Part shown: positions 35,292 to 45,876 of the stretch, one piece after another
Numbering within the stretch: the stretch's first letter is position 1
How the letters are laid out: every line of letters begins with the position of its first letter
Assembly: GCF_025399195.1 (NCBI RefSeq)
Contig: NW_026252121.1
Span: forward strand, 124,001-188,000
DNA: 64,000 nucleotides
Direction: 5' to 3'
Source of the DNA: Umbelopsis ramanniana AG
Lineage: Eukaryota > Mucoromycota > Umbelopsidomycetes > Umbelopsidales > Umbelopsidaceae
Program-made: the position numbers and the translations under genes
Notes under the pieces: model-generated
The model's input: only the letters and a program-made list of their open reading frames with translations
Database searches by the model: none
What the model was told of the DNA's origin: nothing

Positions 35292-37219
35292 GGTATAGCT
35301 AGCTCAATCTTTAAAGTCTGTTCTGCAGGCTGAATGGGCTGAGTGTGTTACCGTTGCTATTCACAACGAATGTTTGGGTGGGTGGGCAATGGGTAGTTGT
35401 TAAGGTACACTTTTATGCTGGAGTAATCTTTGCGCTCATACCCAAAATTTGAACAGTCGCAGCGTTTGCATGTGAATAAGAACTCCTCTCTCAAAAAAAT
35501 CACTTCTGCTTCCCTGTCCGCAGAACAAAACTGCGATAAATTTCACCGGAGTCAAAGGCAGAAGTGAATAAAAGTCGAAAAGATATAACATTTTCTATTT
35601 ATACCTGTCTCTATATTATTCAGAAGAGATACTGTATTTGTATGTCATGATTTAGTTTATTCTGATATACAATTATACCTCATACACGACAAACTCGCTT
35701 GAATTTTTGGGGATATAGAGTTTTTAATTTTCTTCGTTACTCATCATGCAAGTATCTGGTCAATTCAGCAGAATTAAACTGACTATAGCAAAAGAAGGAA
35801 ATAAGAACGTGTCCACGTAGTATCCGCGATGAGCTATCTACTATCTACAATTTGGCCACTGTCGCTTGGCGACGGCGTTGGCTATCAGCGGCCTGGTACA
35901 CCCTTTATGTTTCTTGGCACATTTCCTTATTGCCAAGATTTTAGCTCTGCGATTAGTGGCTCTTAATGGTCTGATTTTTATGAGATATTTTTAAATAATA
36001 CAACAGATGTTGTTGCTCGAGCATTATCGCGTATGTTTCTTTACAAGCATAATGATATTAAAGTTATGAGCTTTTCTTTACTTCTTTTGGCCCAGAGTCA
36101 GGAGATGCATGAATTTCCAAGGGGAACACCACAAAGCAGCCTCTCCTAATGACATGTTATCAGATAGAGGATTATTATTTGCAAAGTACTGCTCGCTATG
36201 CTGAACCTGCATAGCTTTGCACGGATGTTTTTTCTTTTTTTCTTTTTCGTCCATTTGACATTCCTTCTGGTAGCTAGTTGAAACTGGTTTTTTTTTTTTG
36301 GGTTGTGTTGCGCAATTTATCTCTCGCTACTTAAAAGAGCAGTGTCCAATATTGTTAGCTGAGCTTGCTCAAGTAACATCATGTTGACTTAGTATCCACT
36401 TTTCGTAGATATGTTCTTTAAAGAATAGAAGTTCATAATTTTCAAAGGCGATAAATTCGCAGAAAAGCTTAAGCTACTGATGATTAACGTCATTTTGAGA
36501 ACTGCAATTTACTTGGACACCAACTACTTCTGGATATTCAGTATAAGTGTAAATAAACTGCATGTCTATATATATGTCAGAGAGCAAGGAACTTGGTGAT
36601 ACTGGGACAGTACGAAAAAGCCCATCCTGTGGAAGAGTAAATGTTTTAATTTTCAATGCCAGAATTTTTTTTTTTAATGGGATGACTGACTACCGAGGAC
36701 TTGGATTGTTCAACAAATTTTGACTTTATGATGGCACTGGTTGAGTGTTTATGCTCAAGTCTGATATTTCAATCAGGAACGTTAGGAGTAATTTATGTAA
36801 TAGCAGACAGGATTGTATATGGAGATAATTACGAGGCTAGTCAGGTAAAGTTTATTTTTCAAATTATAAAAGAGCAGGGAGTAAATTGTGGGTTACATAA
36901 AAAAAGATTTCTTCATAAAGCAGACTCTAGCTGTCCTGAAAAGAAGTAAAATGGCTAACGTACGAAATATGCACACATCTTATGTGTCATCACCACGATC
37001 AGCTCACTGAACTGCAAACTATGCATGTATACCTAGAAAACTCCGGAATTTAAATAAATCATTGCAGAATCATTAATTGAAATTCATCATACATTTAAGA
37101 TGAGAATAAAGTAGAAGAAAGGTGCTTAACGAATTGGAAGTAGAAGATAAAGTAAATCTTCAAGAATCAGAATTGTATTGTTGCAATGATTATTGATGTG
37201 TGGTCCAAATTTCAGAGAA
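35292..37219. other. 1.9-kb AT-rich gene-poor region
   Basis: Starts with the promoter of the E3 ligase. The remainder is AT-rich with poly-T tracts (for example near 36289-36299) and small unsupported ORFs. Nothing recognised. Confidence 0.4.
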
Positions 37220-37226
37220 GCGGGTT

Positions 37227-37267
<41 letters not shown>

Positions 37268-37292
37268 ATGTGTTCAATCCACATAACCCGCA
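37220..37292 (+). tRNA. tRNA-Phe (anticodon GAA)
   Basis: A full 73-nt cloverleaf: acceptor stem GCGGGTT/AACCCGC, D stem GCTC/GAGC, anticodon stem TCAGA/TCTGA around CTGAAGA, T stem ATGTG/CACAT, discriminator A. The anticodon GAA is at 37253-37255. There is no intron and no encoded CCA. The internal A box (TAGCTCAGTTGG) and B box (TGTTCAATCC) are intact, so it should be transcribed by Pol III. Confidence 0.97.
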
Positions 37293-37683
37293 TAAATTTT
37301 GCACTTCTTCACAATGGTTTTTTTTATATGTCGCTGGATATCTAAAATTGAAACAAACTGTATGAGAATGAATGATAGCGTAATGGTCTATTGAACTGAT
37401 GGTTGCTGTCCCTTCATAGATCATAATTTTTGGGCTTTAACGTGGCTTCCGATATGATAGGTCATGAATACACCTAGGTAACCCAAAACCCATCCACATA
37501 GTAACGTGCCCAGCATTTGTCAGAATCGTTCTTAAATATTGGGTAAACCTTTCTGCAGTTATATAAAAAGTACAGTGGAGCATGGTAAGAATAGATATAG
37601 CGTTGATTAAAATGCTAGAACAACAAGATGGGCTACTTCAAAAATGAGATAAACAGGTTCATGGCCATTCAGGAAACAAAGCG
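37293..37683. other. Intergenic region between tRNA-Phe and the CaM kinase
   Basis: Just after the tRNA lies a run of seven or more Ts (about 37318-37325), a probable Pol III terminator. No gene was seen in the rest. Confidence 0.45.
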
Positions 37684-39342
37684 CTAGTTAAGTGCTTCTT
37701 CATTTTCCGCAATCATATCAGTAATACTGGCCTCGTCGTGAGCAACCAACTTGGACGTATCAGTATGGACTGTCTTCATGCGATTCATGACCGCAACTGC
37801 CTTGATGGCTCCAGCAAATTTAGCTCGTGGGTTGAAGTTTTCGCGCACTTGATCGATGAGATCATAATCATCCTTGGGAGAGTTGGAGGAAATCCATGGC
37901 GAGTTCAAAGCTTCAGTGGCAGTCAGACGTTTTTCCGGAACGGGGTTCATGAGCTCCCTGATAAAAGTTTTGGCTATATAGTGGAGCGGTCAGGTACGCA
38001 AAACAAGAATCAAAGCATGGTATGTTTCACTTTTCCATACCTTCTTGTGAGACGTTTCTCCAATAACGGTCATGGAATTCGATGTGAGCATTTGTAATTT
38101 GGGTCAACATTTCCGCTTGGTCCTCTGCTTGGAAGGGTTGATAGCCACACAAACTGAAATATTTCGAGGTTAAGGACAGTATCCTTGTCTCTGTTGATCC
38201 TCATAATTACTTACAGTGTATATGTGATCACTCTGCAAGAGATAATTTGTATAAGCTTGTGTGTGCATGTCTATCATAACATATTGTCAGACGGTATTTA
38301 CCCGATAGCCCAAATATCAACAGGTTTGCCGTATCCTTTTCGAAGTAGCACTTCTGGGGCTACAGTGACATAATAGCGAGTGGTGAGATTTTGAGATTGC
38401 AGCCAATTTGTTTTATGTAGAGAAACCCTTACCAACATAGCCCGGTGATCCACAAACAGTCGTCATGACTGAAGCGGCGTCTTCAACGGTCTTTGCGATA
38501 CTAGAAAGAACAAAGAGTCAGATTACTTTTATCATATTTATCACGCCAGAACGTTCATATTTTTACCCAAAGTCGCAAATCACCAGTGCGCTGTGTTGAT
38601 CGTCAGTTTTATACAACAAGTTTTCGGGCTTGAGATCTATAATTTCGAATTAATTTTGGCAGTGTACGTTTCCAGTCGAGATAAGAACAGATCATACCTC
38701 TGTGTACAATGTTGTGATTATGAAGGTACTCTAAACCAGAAAGGACGGTTTTTATAACTTCCACGGCATCTTTTTCAGTGAACTTTCCACGTTGGCAAAT
38801 TCGATCAAAGAGTTCACCACCTGTGGCCCTGTTACATAGTTGGTGAGATGTATTTTCCTTTTGCATGACCTGAGGATAATATTCACTTACAGCTCGAAAA
38901 CAAGATAGAATTTGTCTCTGTCATTAAATAAAGAATACCGGTGAGTTTTGCCATCTATAACAAGTAAACATCTGCTTTCCTCACCTTGATTCAAACCAAT
39001 CATAAAAGTGAATAATGTTGGGATGGTCAACGCCCTTCAAGACGTTCATTTCGCTAAGAACCATGTCGAAGTGACCAGTGACATTCTTCTTGGGAATGAT
39101 TTTGACGGCAACTTCAAGACCGTCAGATATACGTGTTGCCCGCTTGACTGATCCGTATGAGCCACTTCCTGTGAATAAATAGAGTTAGGCGAATGCAGCC
39201 TAGCTTTACGGCAGAGAATAATCTTCTCTATGCAACAATTACCAAGGACCTCTCCTAGTTCGTAATTCTTCTTGCGTTCATGGGAAGCCGGTTGCTGAAC
39301 ACCACCATGTACAAGTGAATCAAGTTTATCTCTAAAGCCCAT
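37684..39342 (-). CDS. Calcium/calmodulin-dependent protein kinase (CaMK I type)
   Basis: Ser/Thr kinase responding to Ca2+/calmodulin in the cytosol. The start MGFRDKLDSLVHGG (ATG complement of 39340-39342) leads to KNYELGEVLGSGSYGSVK (glycine loop), VAVKIIPK (catalytic Lys), HPNIIHFYDWF, GGELFDRICQRG, an IVHRDLKPEN-type catalytic loop assembled at a splice junction, ICDFGIAK (DFG), CGSPGYVAPEVL (activation segment and APE) and PVDIWAIGVITY. After the kinase domain, RAKFAGAIKAVAVMNRMK is a basic amphipathic helix of the kind that carries the autoinhibitory and calmodulin-binding segment. An in-frame ATG at 39363 gives seven extra residues and cannot be excluded. About nine introns are present. 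The gene is divergent from VPS37. Confidence 0.93.
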
Positions 39343-39893
39343 CTGCAGTTTGTGGTTGCGCAAAAGTTGAAGAACAGAAAAAGGTAAGTTTCTAGGAACG
39401 AAAAGTTTGGATCAGCGAATCTCGTGATTCTCCACTTTAAGATATGCATTGAACTGAGCCAAACCCAAAGTTCTTCGTTTAAAGTCCTTATGAGCATACT
39501 TACGTGCTTATGAAAGCTCCATCGAAAGTTGTAGATCGATAATATTAATATCTAAGCAGTCCATACGTTCAGGAACTGTGGTAATACCCGGTCTGCTGGT
39601 GAAATCCGTGTCACCTTGACGATGGAGCTGTTGCATGGTGAAATTTCGATTAAGTAGAAATAGTTTATTATTCCAAATTTGCCAAGGCTATAGACCATAT
39701 TTTAATAGAATTGAAGAGTTGCAGACGTTCTCTATGGGATATAAAGTATGCTGGAATGAAAAGTCAATCCATGACGTCTGCGCCAACTGACTGAAATGCC
39801 AAGGTGGGATGGAATATTCAAGATCCGCCCTCCCACAAGGTGTCTCTCCACCTTTCAGCATCCGGATTACTTCAGCTTCTTACAACGGACAAA
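39343..39893. other. Divergent intergenic region CaM kinase / VPS37
   Basis: This 551-bp stretch holds both promoters. TGCCAAGGTGG, the core of the CipC promoter element, occurs at 39797-39807. No gene is supported. Confidence 0.4.
39797..39807 (+). promoter_or_regulatory. Third copy of the TGCCAAGGTGG core motif
   Basis: The 11-mer shared by both CipC promoters recurs here, 97 to 87 bp before the VPS37 ATG, in the same orientation relative to transcription. The flanks are not conserved. It may be a common regulator site or chance. Confidence 0.35.
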
Positions 39894-41270
39894 ATGTGGG
39901 GCTCGACAGGACGAAAGTCCTCTAGATCACAGACTCCCGATCCATCACAACAACAAGATCAGTAAGTATATGACCATTTCCGCTACACTGAACAGTATGA
40001 CCATTACAACTTTAATTAACGGAGGCCACTAGGTTACGGAAACAGATAACGTCTCTTTTTACCTATAATGATCACATCAAAGAACTCACACCCGAAAAGC
40101 AATATGAGTTGCCTTTCTCTGCCGGGAGTCTAGATATAAGTCTTCTCATAAACGTACCTTCAGAGTTTCCCCAGGATCCACCGATCATCACCGTCAGTCC
40201 AAATGATTTGAGACATCCTTGGATAGAGTCGAACGTCGTTACGTGGCAAGAAAAGTTGCATGCAAAGAACTGGAACTCTCAAAGTAATCTTGGGAAAATA
40301 CTACAAGAGATTCGAGAAGAGTTCATTCGTGCCCCTCCTGTGAGAAGTGCGCAGTCGGACGTTGTTGATGATGACTGGATCGCGGTTACTAGCCCAGTAT
40401 CGTAAGTTGGCATTTAGGAGCATGCTATTAGTATCTATAAACCGTTGACCCGCCTTTCTCTGAAATGACAGATATAGTTCACGGCCACCCCCACCAATAC
40501 CTCGAGACAACAATAGTGCACAACCTCAGAGCAATATACACGACTCGTTATCCTCTACCCTAGCAATCGAAGCTAATATAATCAAATCAAAGTCGTATGT
40601 AGTTTTCAGTTTTGGGATCCCAATGCGGACGCTCGGGCTAATAATGTTTTCTTCGACTAGTAACGAAGAGCTGGAGGAGCTTTTGTCTAACGAATCGGCA
40701 TTCGAAATGTTTTTCCAACAGCTGGACCAGGTTCAAGAGCAGAAGACAGTACAAGAAGAGCTTAGGAGGGGTAATGAGCTTTTTGCTAGTAAGTCTCATG
40801 AATAGGGTAACGGTAATGACATAAATGGCGGTGCAGCTTGAGTAACCACAATTTGTCTTACAGACAGAAACCTATCTGTTAAAGATGATCTTCAACAGCT
40901 TCAACAAGAGGTATCAGCACTGGATGCTGAATGGAGAGAGGTTTGGCAACAGTTTCAAGAAAATGACCAGCGACAGCAAGCAGCATTCAATGTAAGTCTT
41001 GAATAATTTTTCTTTGGCGTCAATACCTCCCTGGGATCGTGTGGTTGACCTTTTTTTGCATTGTAACAGAGATTTTCCACTGCCAACATTATCGGTCGAC
41101 TACGAGCGGCCGCACTGGAGTGTGACGATCTGTCCGAGTCAGTGGCGCAAAGCTTTTTGGATGGGAGCTTGGATCATGATACCTTTGTTAAACAGTTTCG
41201 TGACTTACGTAAGGTATATCACCTTCGTGCAAGCAAGGTAGAAAGAGGGCAGCGAAATGATATATCCTGA
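39894..41270 (+). CDS. VPS37: ESCRT-I subunit VPS37 (VPS37A-like)
   Basis: ESCRT-I component for sorting ubiquitinated cargo into multivesicular bodies, acting with VPS23/TSG101 and VPS28. Six exons (39894-39961, 40033-40401, 40472-40594, 40661-40788, 40864-40991, 41070-41270) give 338 residues. The N-terminal part (ITSLFTYNDHIKELTPEKQYELPF, INVPSEFPQDPPIITVSP, HPWIESN) is the UEV-like domain found in VPS37A. A Pro-rich linker (SSRPPPPIPRD) follows. The C-terminal part is a coiled-coil Mod(r) domain: NRNLSVKDDLQQLQQE, IIGRLRAAALECDDLSE, FLDGSLDHDTFVKQFRDLRK and YHLRASKVER. RPC9 lies 253 bp downstream on the same strand. Confidence 0.9.
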
Positions 41271-41523
41271 AGAATGAAATGAGATTAAGTATCTCCTGTA
41301 CTATACAACTTTACAGACAATAAATCGCATTAAAAAGAGTTTATTCAGCGCTGGTAGGTGCTAGGTATCTGTCCTGTGTGTATAAAGGTATTAGCGGTTG
41401 TGATGCTGTTAAAGATAGTGAGGAGATTTCAACACGCGCCATAATGTTAAAAAAGTGAAGAAAAGAGTGCCTGTTAAAATTGCAGCTCAGATTTTTTTTT
41501 TACTACTTCTCCAACCTAGCACC

Positions 41524-42122
41524 ATGGAAGTCATAGAATCACGAGCAGCATTACTCAGTAACTTTGAAGTATTACAGCTTCTGAATGAGCGTATGGAGTC
41601 ACAGAAGCAGAGACAGAAAGAATACCCAAATACCGAATATGCTGAGAATCTTCGCACCATACAGTTCGAGGTAACATGCGGATCCTCATGCAATGGTCCG
41701 ATCACTGACAACAACTAACCAATTGTCTATAGATCAAGACAGCGTTGGAGAAATCTGCGTGTAGCACGCAAGACGAGCGTCAAGTTGTAGCCTTTCTAGA
41801 AGAAATGAAGAAGTGGTCTTTAACCAAAGCAGAAAAACTACAGATCTTGAATTTGCGACCACAGACACCCGTTGAACTGCACATTGTAAGTTCTCACTTA
41901 GTTTTCTCAAATGTTTCCTCAATATTTTTATTTTCCTTTACTGCCATAGCTTTGTATCGAGCTAATCGGTCGTTATCATCTTTCAAATAGCTTATAGAAG
42001 AATGCGAAGAACGATACACCGGTGAGGAATTGGACGACATCCTGGAGGTGGTCACGCGAGTACTTCCAAGAGATGACGATTATGTGGCTGAGGAAGAAGA
42101 GCAGCAAGAAGGGGAAGCTTAA
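41524..42122 (+). CDS. RPC17: RNA polymerase III subunit RPC9/C17 (CRCP)
   Basis: Pol III stalk subunit that pairs with RPC8/C25 and takes part in initiation. Exons 41524-41670, 41733-41885 and 41991-42122 encode 143 residues. The family traits are MEVIESRAALLSNFEVLQLL at the start, TIQFEIKTALEKS over the first junction, LTKAEKLQILNLRPQTPVEL (HRDC-like Rpb4 fold) and LIEECEERYTGEELDDILE, then a short acidic tail ending EEEEQQEGEA. All introns keep phase and have GT-AG ends. Confidence 0.93.
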
Positions 42123-42501
42123 TGTTCATCGATCCTTTTCCATGAACTTGTACCTCCAACTTCCCTCCCAAATTTTGATTCATTTTGAAGCTGGACATCA
42201 CAAGTCAACGCAATTTTCAAGTCATTTTTCCCAACTTATTCAAAACATCATGTACAGTTACGTTAGACCGGTCACTCGAAGAAGAGCGCAGATGTAATAA
42301 AGAAAAAAATAATGCCTGAGCACCACTGCCAATCGTGTCATTGATATAAATATTAAGCCTGCTAGCTGTCATTTTCATTGAATTGGGCTAATGGAAACGT
42401 CACTAACAAATGGTAATTATCACAAATCACTGTATTATGTACATACACTCATCAAAGGGGTTTAAGCTACTAGCCAGCAGTTACTGAGTTACACTACGAT
42501 A
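42123..42501. other. Convergent intergenic region RPC9 / sugar transporter
   Basis: This 379-bp stretch lies between two stop codons. AATAAAG at 42296-42302 is a likely polyadenylation signal for RPC9. Nothing else was seen. Confidence 0.4.
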
Positions 42502-44291
42502 TTAATAAAATTTTCCATTGTCATGATGGACATCATCAGCAACAGGTTGAGAGTCTTCTGGCTGTTCACGATGATTCTTCTCTTGAACCTCTTGCTGAAT
42601 GTCATCTAAATCGGTTCTATCATCGACGTCTACATACTTGATCCAGTGGCAACCGAAGAATGAGTAGAAGACAACATAGGCGTAGCAGAAGATCAGAAGC
42701 ATGAAGGAAAACTGGGTTCCTCTCTTTTCCGCAATGACACCTTGCAATGGGGGAATAATAGCACCACCACAGACACAAGCAACAACTAGAAAAGATAAAT
42801 TGAATTATTAGAATTGGTTTGGACGGTAAGTATACAGCGATTGTGACATACCTCTTGAACTGGCGGTCTTGTAGTTACGTCCAAAGTCCTTAGTTGCCAA
42901 GGCGAAAATTGTGGGGAACATGATACTCTCAAAAAACATGATGACGATCAGAAGGAAGGTCATGTTTGGATTGGGTACCGCGACGACGACAATGTTAAGT
43001 ATGGTAACAATAACAGCGAAAATACCCATGAGATTGGAAGATGACATGAATCGCATCAAGAAGGTGCCAACGAATCGACCAACTGTGAATGCAATTTGAC
43101 CGTATGACAAATACGTAGAGCTGGCAGCCTTTGAGAAACCACCAACGTCAGTACCGAAGTTGATGAAGAAACTTGCAAGCGATACTTGTGCGCCAGTGTA
43201 TAAGAGCTGGGCAACAATACCAAGCAAGTAATGTGGCGACCACATAGAGGCTCTCTTCTTTTCGCCACTCTCTTCGACAATTTCAGCTTCCATATCAATC
43301 TCAGGGATCTTGGCAAGACAGAACAAAAGCATGATGACAAAGACACCTATGTGTTGATGGAGATGTCAGCACGGTATGACCAGCATTTTTATTCAGTACG
43401 TGGGAATTATTTCCTTACCGCATCCAATGCCAACATAAGCCCACTTGACGGATACAAGCTTGTCGGCGGTACTGGCAGTTGAGTCGTCAGTGTTGCCGAA
43501 GAAAGCCTTTGAAGCAATCAATGGAGAGATAAAAGTTCCAACACCGTTGAAAGCCTGAGCGGCATTAATACGGAATGATGCCCAACGGGGAGATCCGAGT
43601 GCAGTGATATAAGGGTTTGCGGCTACAATTTGGTGGCGTGTCAATGGAAAAGGCGTTTTACACCAACGTTAACTTTTTAATCTGATTATCCCTACCATTT
43701 TCGAGTGTACCGAGGCCGCATGCAATGACGAACAAACAACCAACGAAAGCACCATATTGCAGTGAAATAGCGGCGGGATAAAAGCAAATCGCACCAATGA
43801 CGAACAGGCACAAACCCTTTGAATGCGCAGGAAAGGAAATATTACATACATTGATATCGAGACAAGGTGGGTTTCTGTCAGCACTTACAAAAATGATACC
43901 CTTCTTGTAACCAAATCGTTGCATGATGTGACCAGCCCTAATGTCCAGAGTGGTGAGAAAAAAAAAACTTTATAGCTTAGATCAAAAATGACATTGTCAC
44001 TTACGGTGGCCATAGTGGGAATCCCATCACAAAGTATGCACCAAAGTATGCTACTTGCAACCATGTAGACTGTAATTTACTGATCCCCAAGACAGACTGA
44101 AAGTGGCTGTTCAAAGTGTCCAACATGCCGTATGAAAAGCCCCACAAGAAGAAGAGAAATGTGACAAGAGCTCCAGGAATGAGATATTGTGTGCCATGCC
44201 CTTCTCCACCATTAAGCAGGCGCTTAAGGCTAGCTGCTATTCCAGGATTTGCATTCTTTTCTCCAGCCTCGAGGGTTTTAGGTTCTGTCAT
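42502..44291 (-). CDS. FHS-family (FucP-like) sugar:H+ symporter
   Basis: Major facilitator of the fucose/galactose/glucose:H+ symporter (FHS) family, probably in the plasma membrane. The start is MTEPKTLEAGEKNAN (ATG complement of 44289-44291). TM1 carries FFLWGFSYGMLDTLNSHFQ, the FucP signature. Further on are WLQVAYFGAYFVMGFP, a NAANPYITALG motif across a splice junction, SFRINAAQAFNGVG, and VSLASFFINFG. About twelve hydrophobic segments are spread over seven exons. The hydrophilic C-tail is acidic and His-rich (DDIQQEVQEKNHREQ to HHDNGKFY). The sugar carried cannot be read from sequence; fucose, galactose or glucose are the usual options. Confidence 0.88.
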
Positions 44292-45876
44292 TTTGTGTTT
44301 GAGGTAATCAAAACTAGGAGAGATGTTGCTTGCAAAGTTTCAAGGACAGCCCCTTTTATATGTGCTTCGACCTATTTTCTAAAAAAGGATTTCCCTGCTT
44401 AGAGCTTATGGTTAGGAGTGGAGGGGAGCAGCGGGGTGGTTCTAAACCCAAAATCCCGAAAGCAACCTTCATTTGGGTATCAACTCAGCTTGGTAAAATG
44501 GTATGGCGTTGGGACTTAGAGCGATGCGATGATCCTTACCCCACGAAATTTCCAAACACCTTTCAAGTTGACTTCCAATATCCACAGAAAACACTAAGAA
44601 ATGCGGGGTATTCAAATCCAGATCTGCTGTAGTAATTATAAAACTATATTCATAGCACGTCTTACCTGAAGTCTAGTTTTTGCTTGAATTGACTTCCAAG
44701 AGTCATATTGTTCTGGATCCATTTTGTCATGCAGCCACAATTTAGGGATGCGCTTTTCTTCTGATCGTAAGTTGCCCGGAAGATTGGCGAATGGCTAACT
44801 TCCTATAATGTAAGACAGCCGTTCCCACATTATGTCCATTAACGGACAAACCAGAAACCTTGAACGGAAAGGTTGCAGGTACAATCTCATACTGCCTAAA
44901 CGAGATGGTCACCTGCTCCTCTGAGAATGCATCCCGAGGTATTCAACAATGACCCGTTTTCCGTGGCTACCCCCTTCATCATTATCAAGACGAGCATGAA
45001 GTAAGCTCATGCTGAAGGTATGGTAAAATATCGACAACTAGTTTGTGAAGACAGTAGTACATTGTGATGTGATATTCGCCACTTCAAGCTAAACACCAGC
45101 AGGTTATCTAATCCTTAATGGCTTTCAAACTAACGTCATATGAAGCGATTAACTAAGCAATTTGTCTTCGCTATACATATTTTCAACAGGATACCTCGGA
45201 TTTTTGTCTTTTTATATTTTGTCGTCACATTCGCATCTAACCGAGGTGGGCAAAGAACCACAATTCTGAAGTAAAATGTGCTCATCTTTGAGATATGGAG
45301 ATATGTTTCTCGAAGCTGTTTCATCATTGTCGAACCCCGAGAGTTGTGGAGCGGAAGCCTCACGGAAGGGAACGCCATGCGGTCGGCTATAGTGATCGCA
45401 CTTGACCTAGCAGAAATGGTAGTCAAGCATGTAAAATAATGGTGTCAAACGGTAGAGTTAAACATTATCATCAACGCAGATCTGTAATATGATTTCCTAC
45501 AATTGTTACAAGTAGTGTTTGATGGATATAGGTAAACAAATTTAGAATTTCAGAACATAAAACTTTAAGCGCGACCATAATAATGCAACCCATATGAGCG
45601 CATGGACTGATTTGGCATTTTAAAGTGTTGTACCTCAGTACCGATATTGACTGGTGCGGCAATTTGCTGCGTTTCTAAGGTCCATGCTTAATACTCACGC
45701 ACAAGGTTTCCATGAATTCTATCGCCGTACAATGAAATGGCAAGGACGGACCCCCAAAAAAAGTGATTTTACTGATTTATTTATATTTGAAAATAGGTGT
45801 GACGTAGCATTCATCGTCCGCGAAGCTCAAACGCGCTCGTGAAAGGTTCAATTCATACAAGTGATCGATCGACCAA
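44292..45876. other. 1.6-kb divergent intergenic region sugar transporter / TAF5
   Basis: Contains both promoters and only small unsupported ORFs (for example 44330-44632 plus and 45136-45426 minus). No repeat or RNA gene was recognised. Confidence 0.4.
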
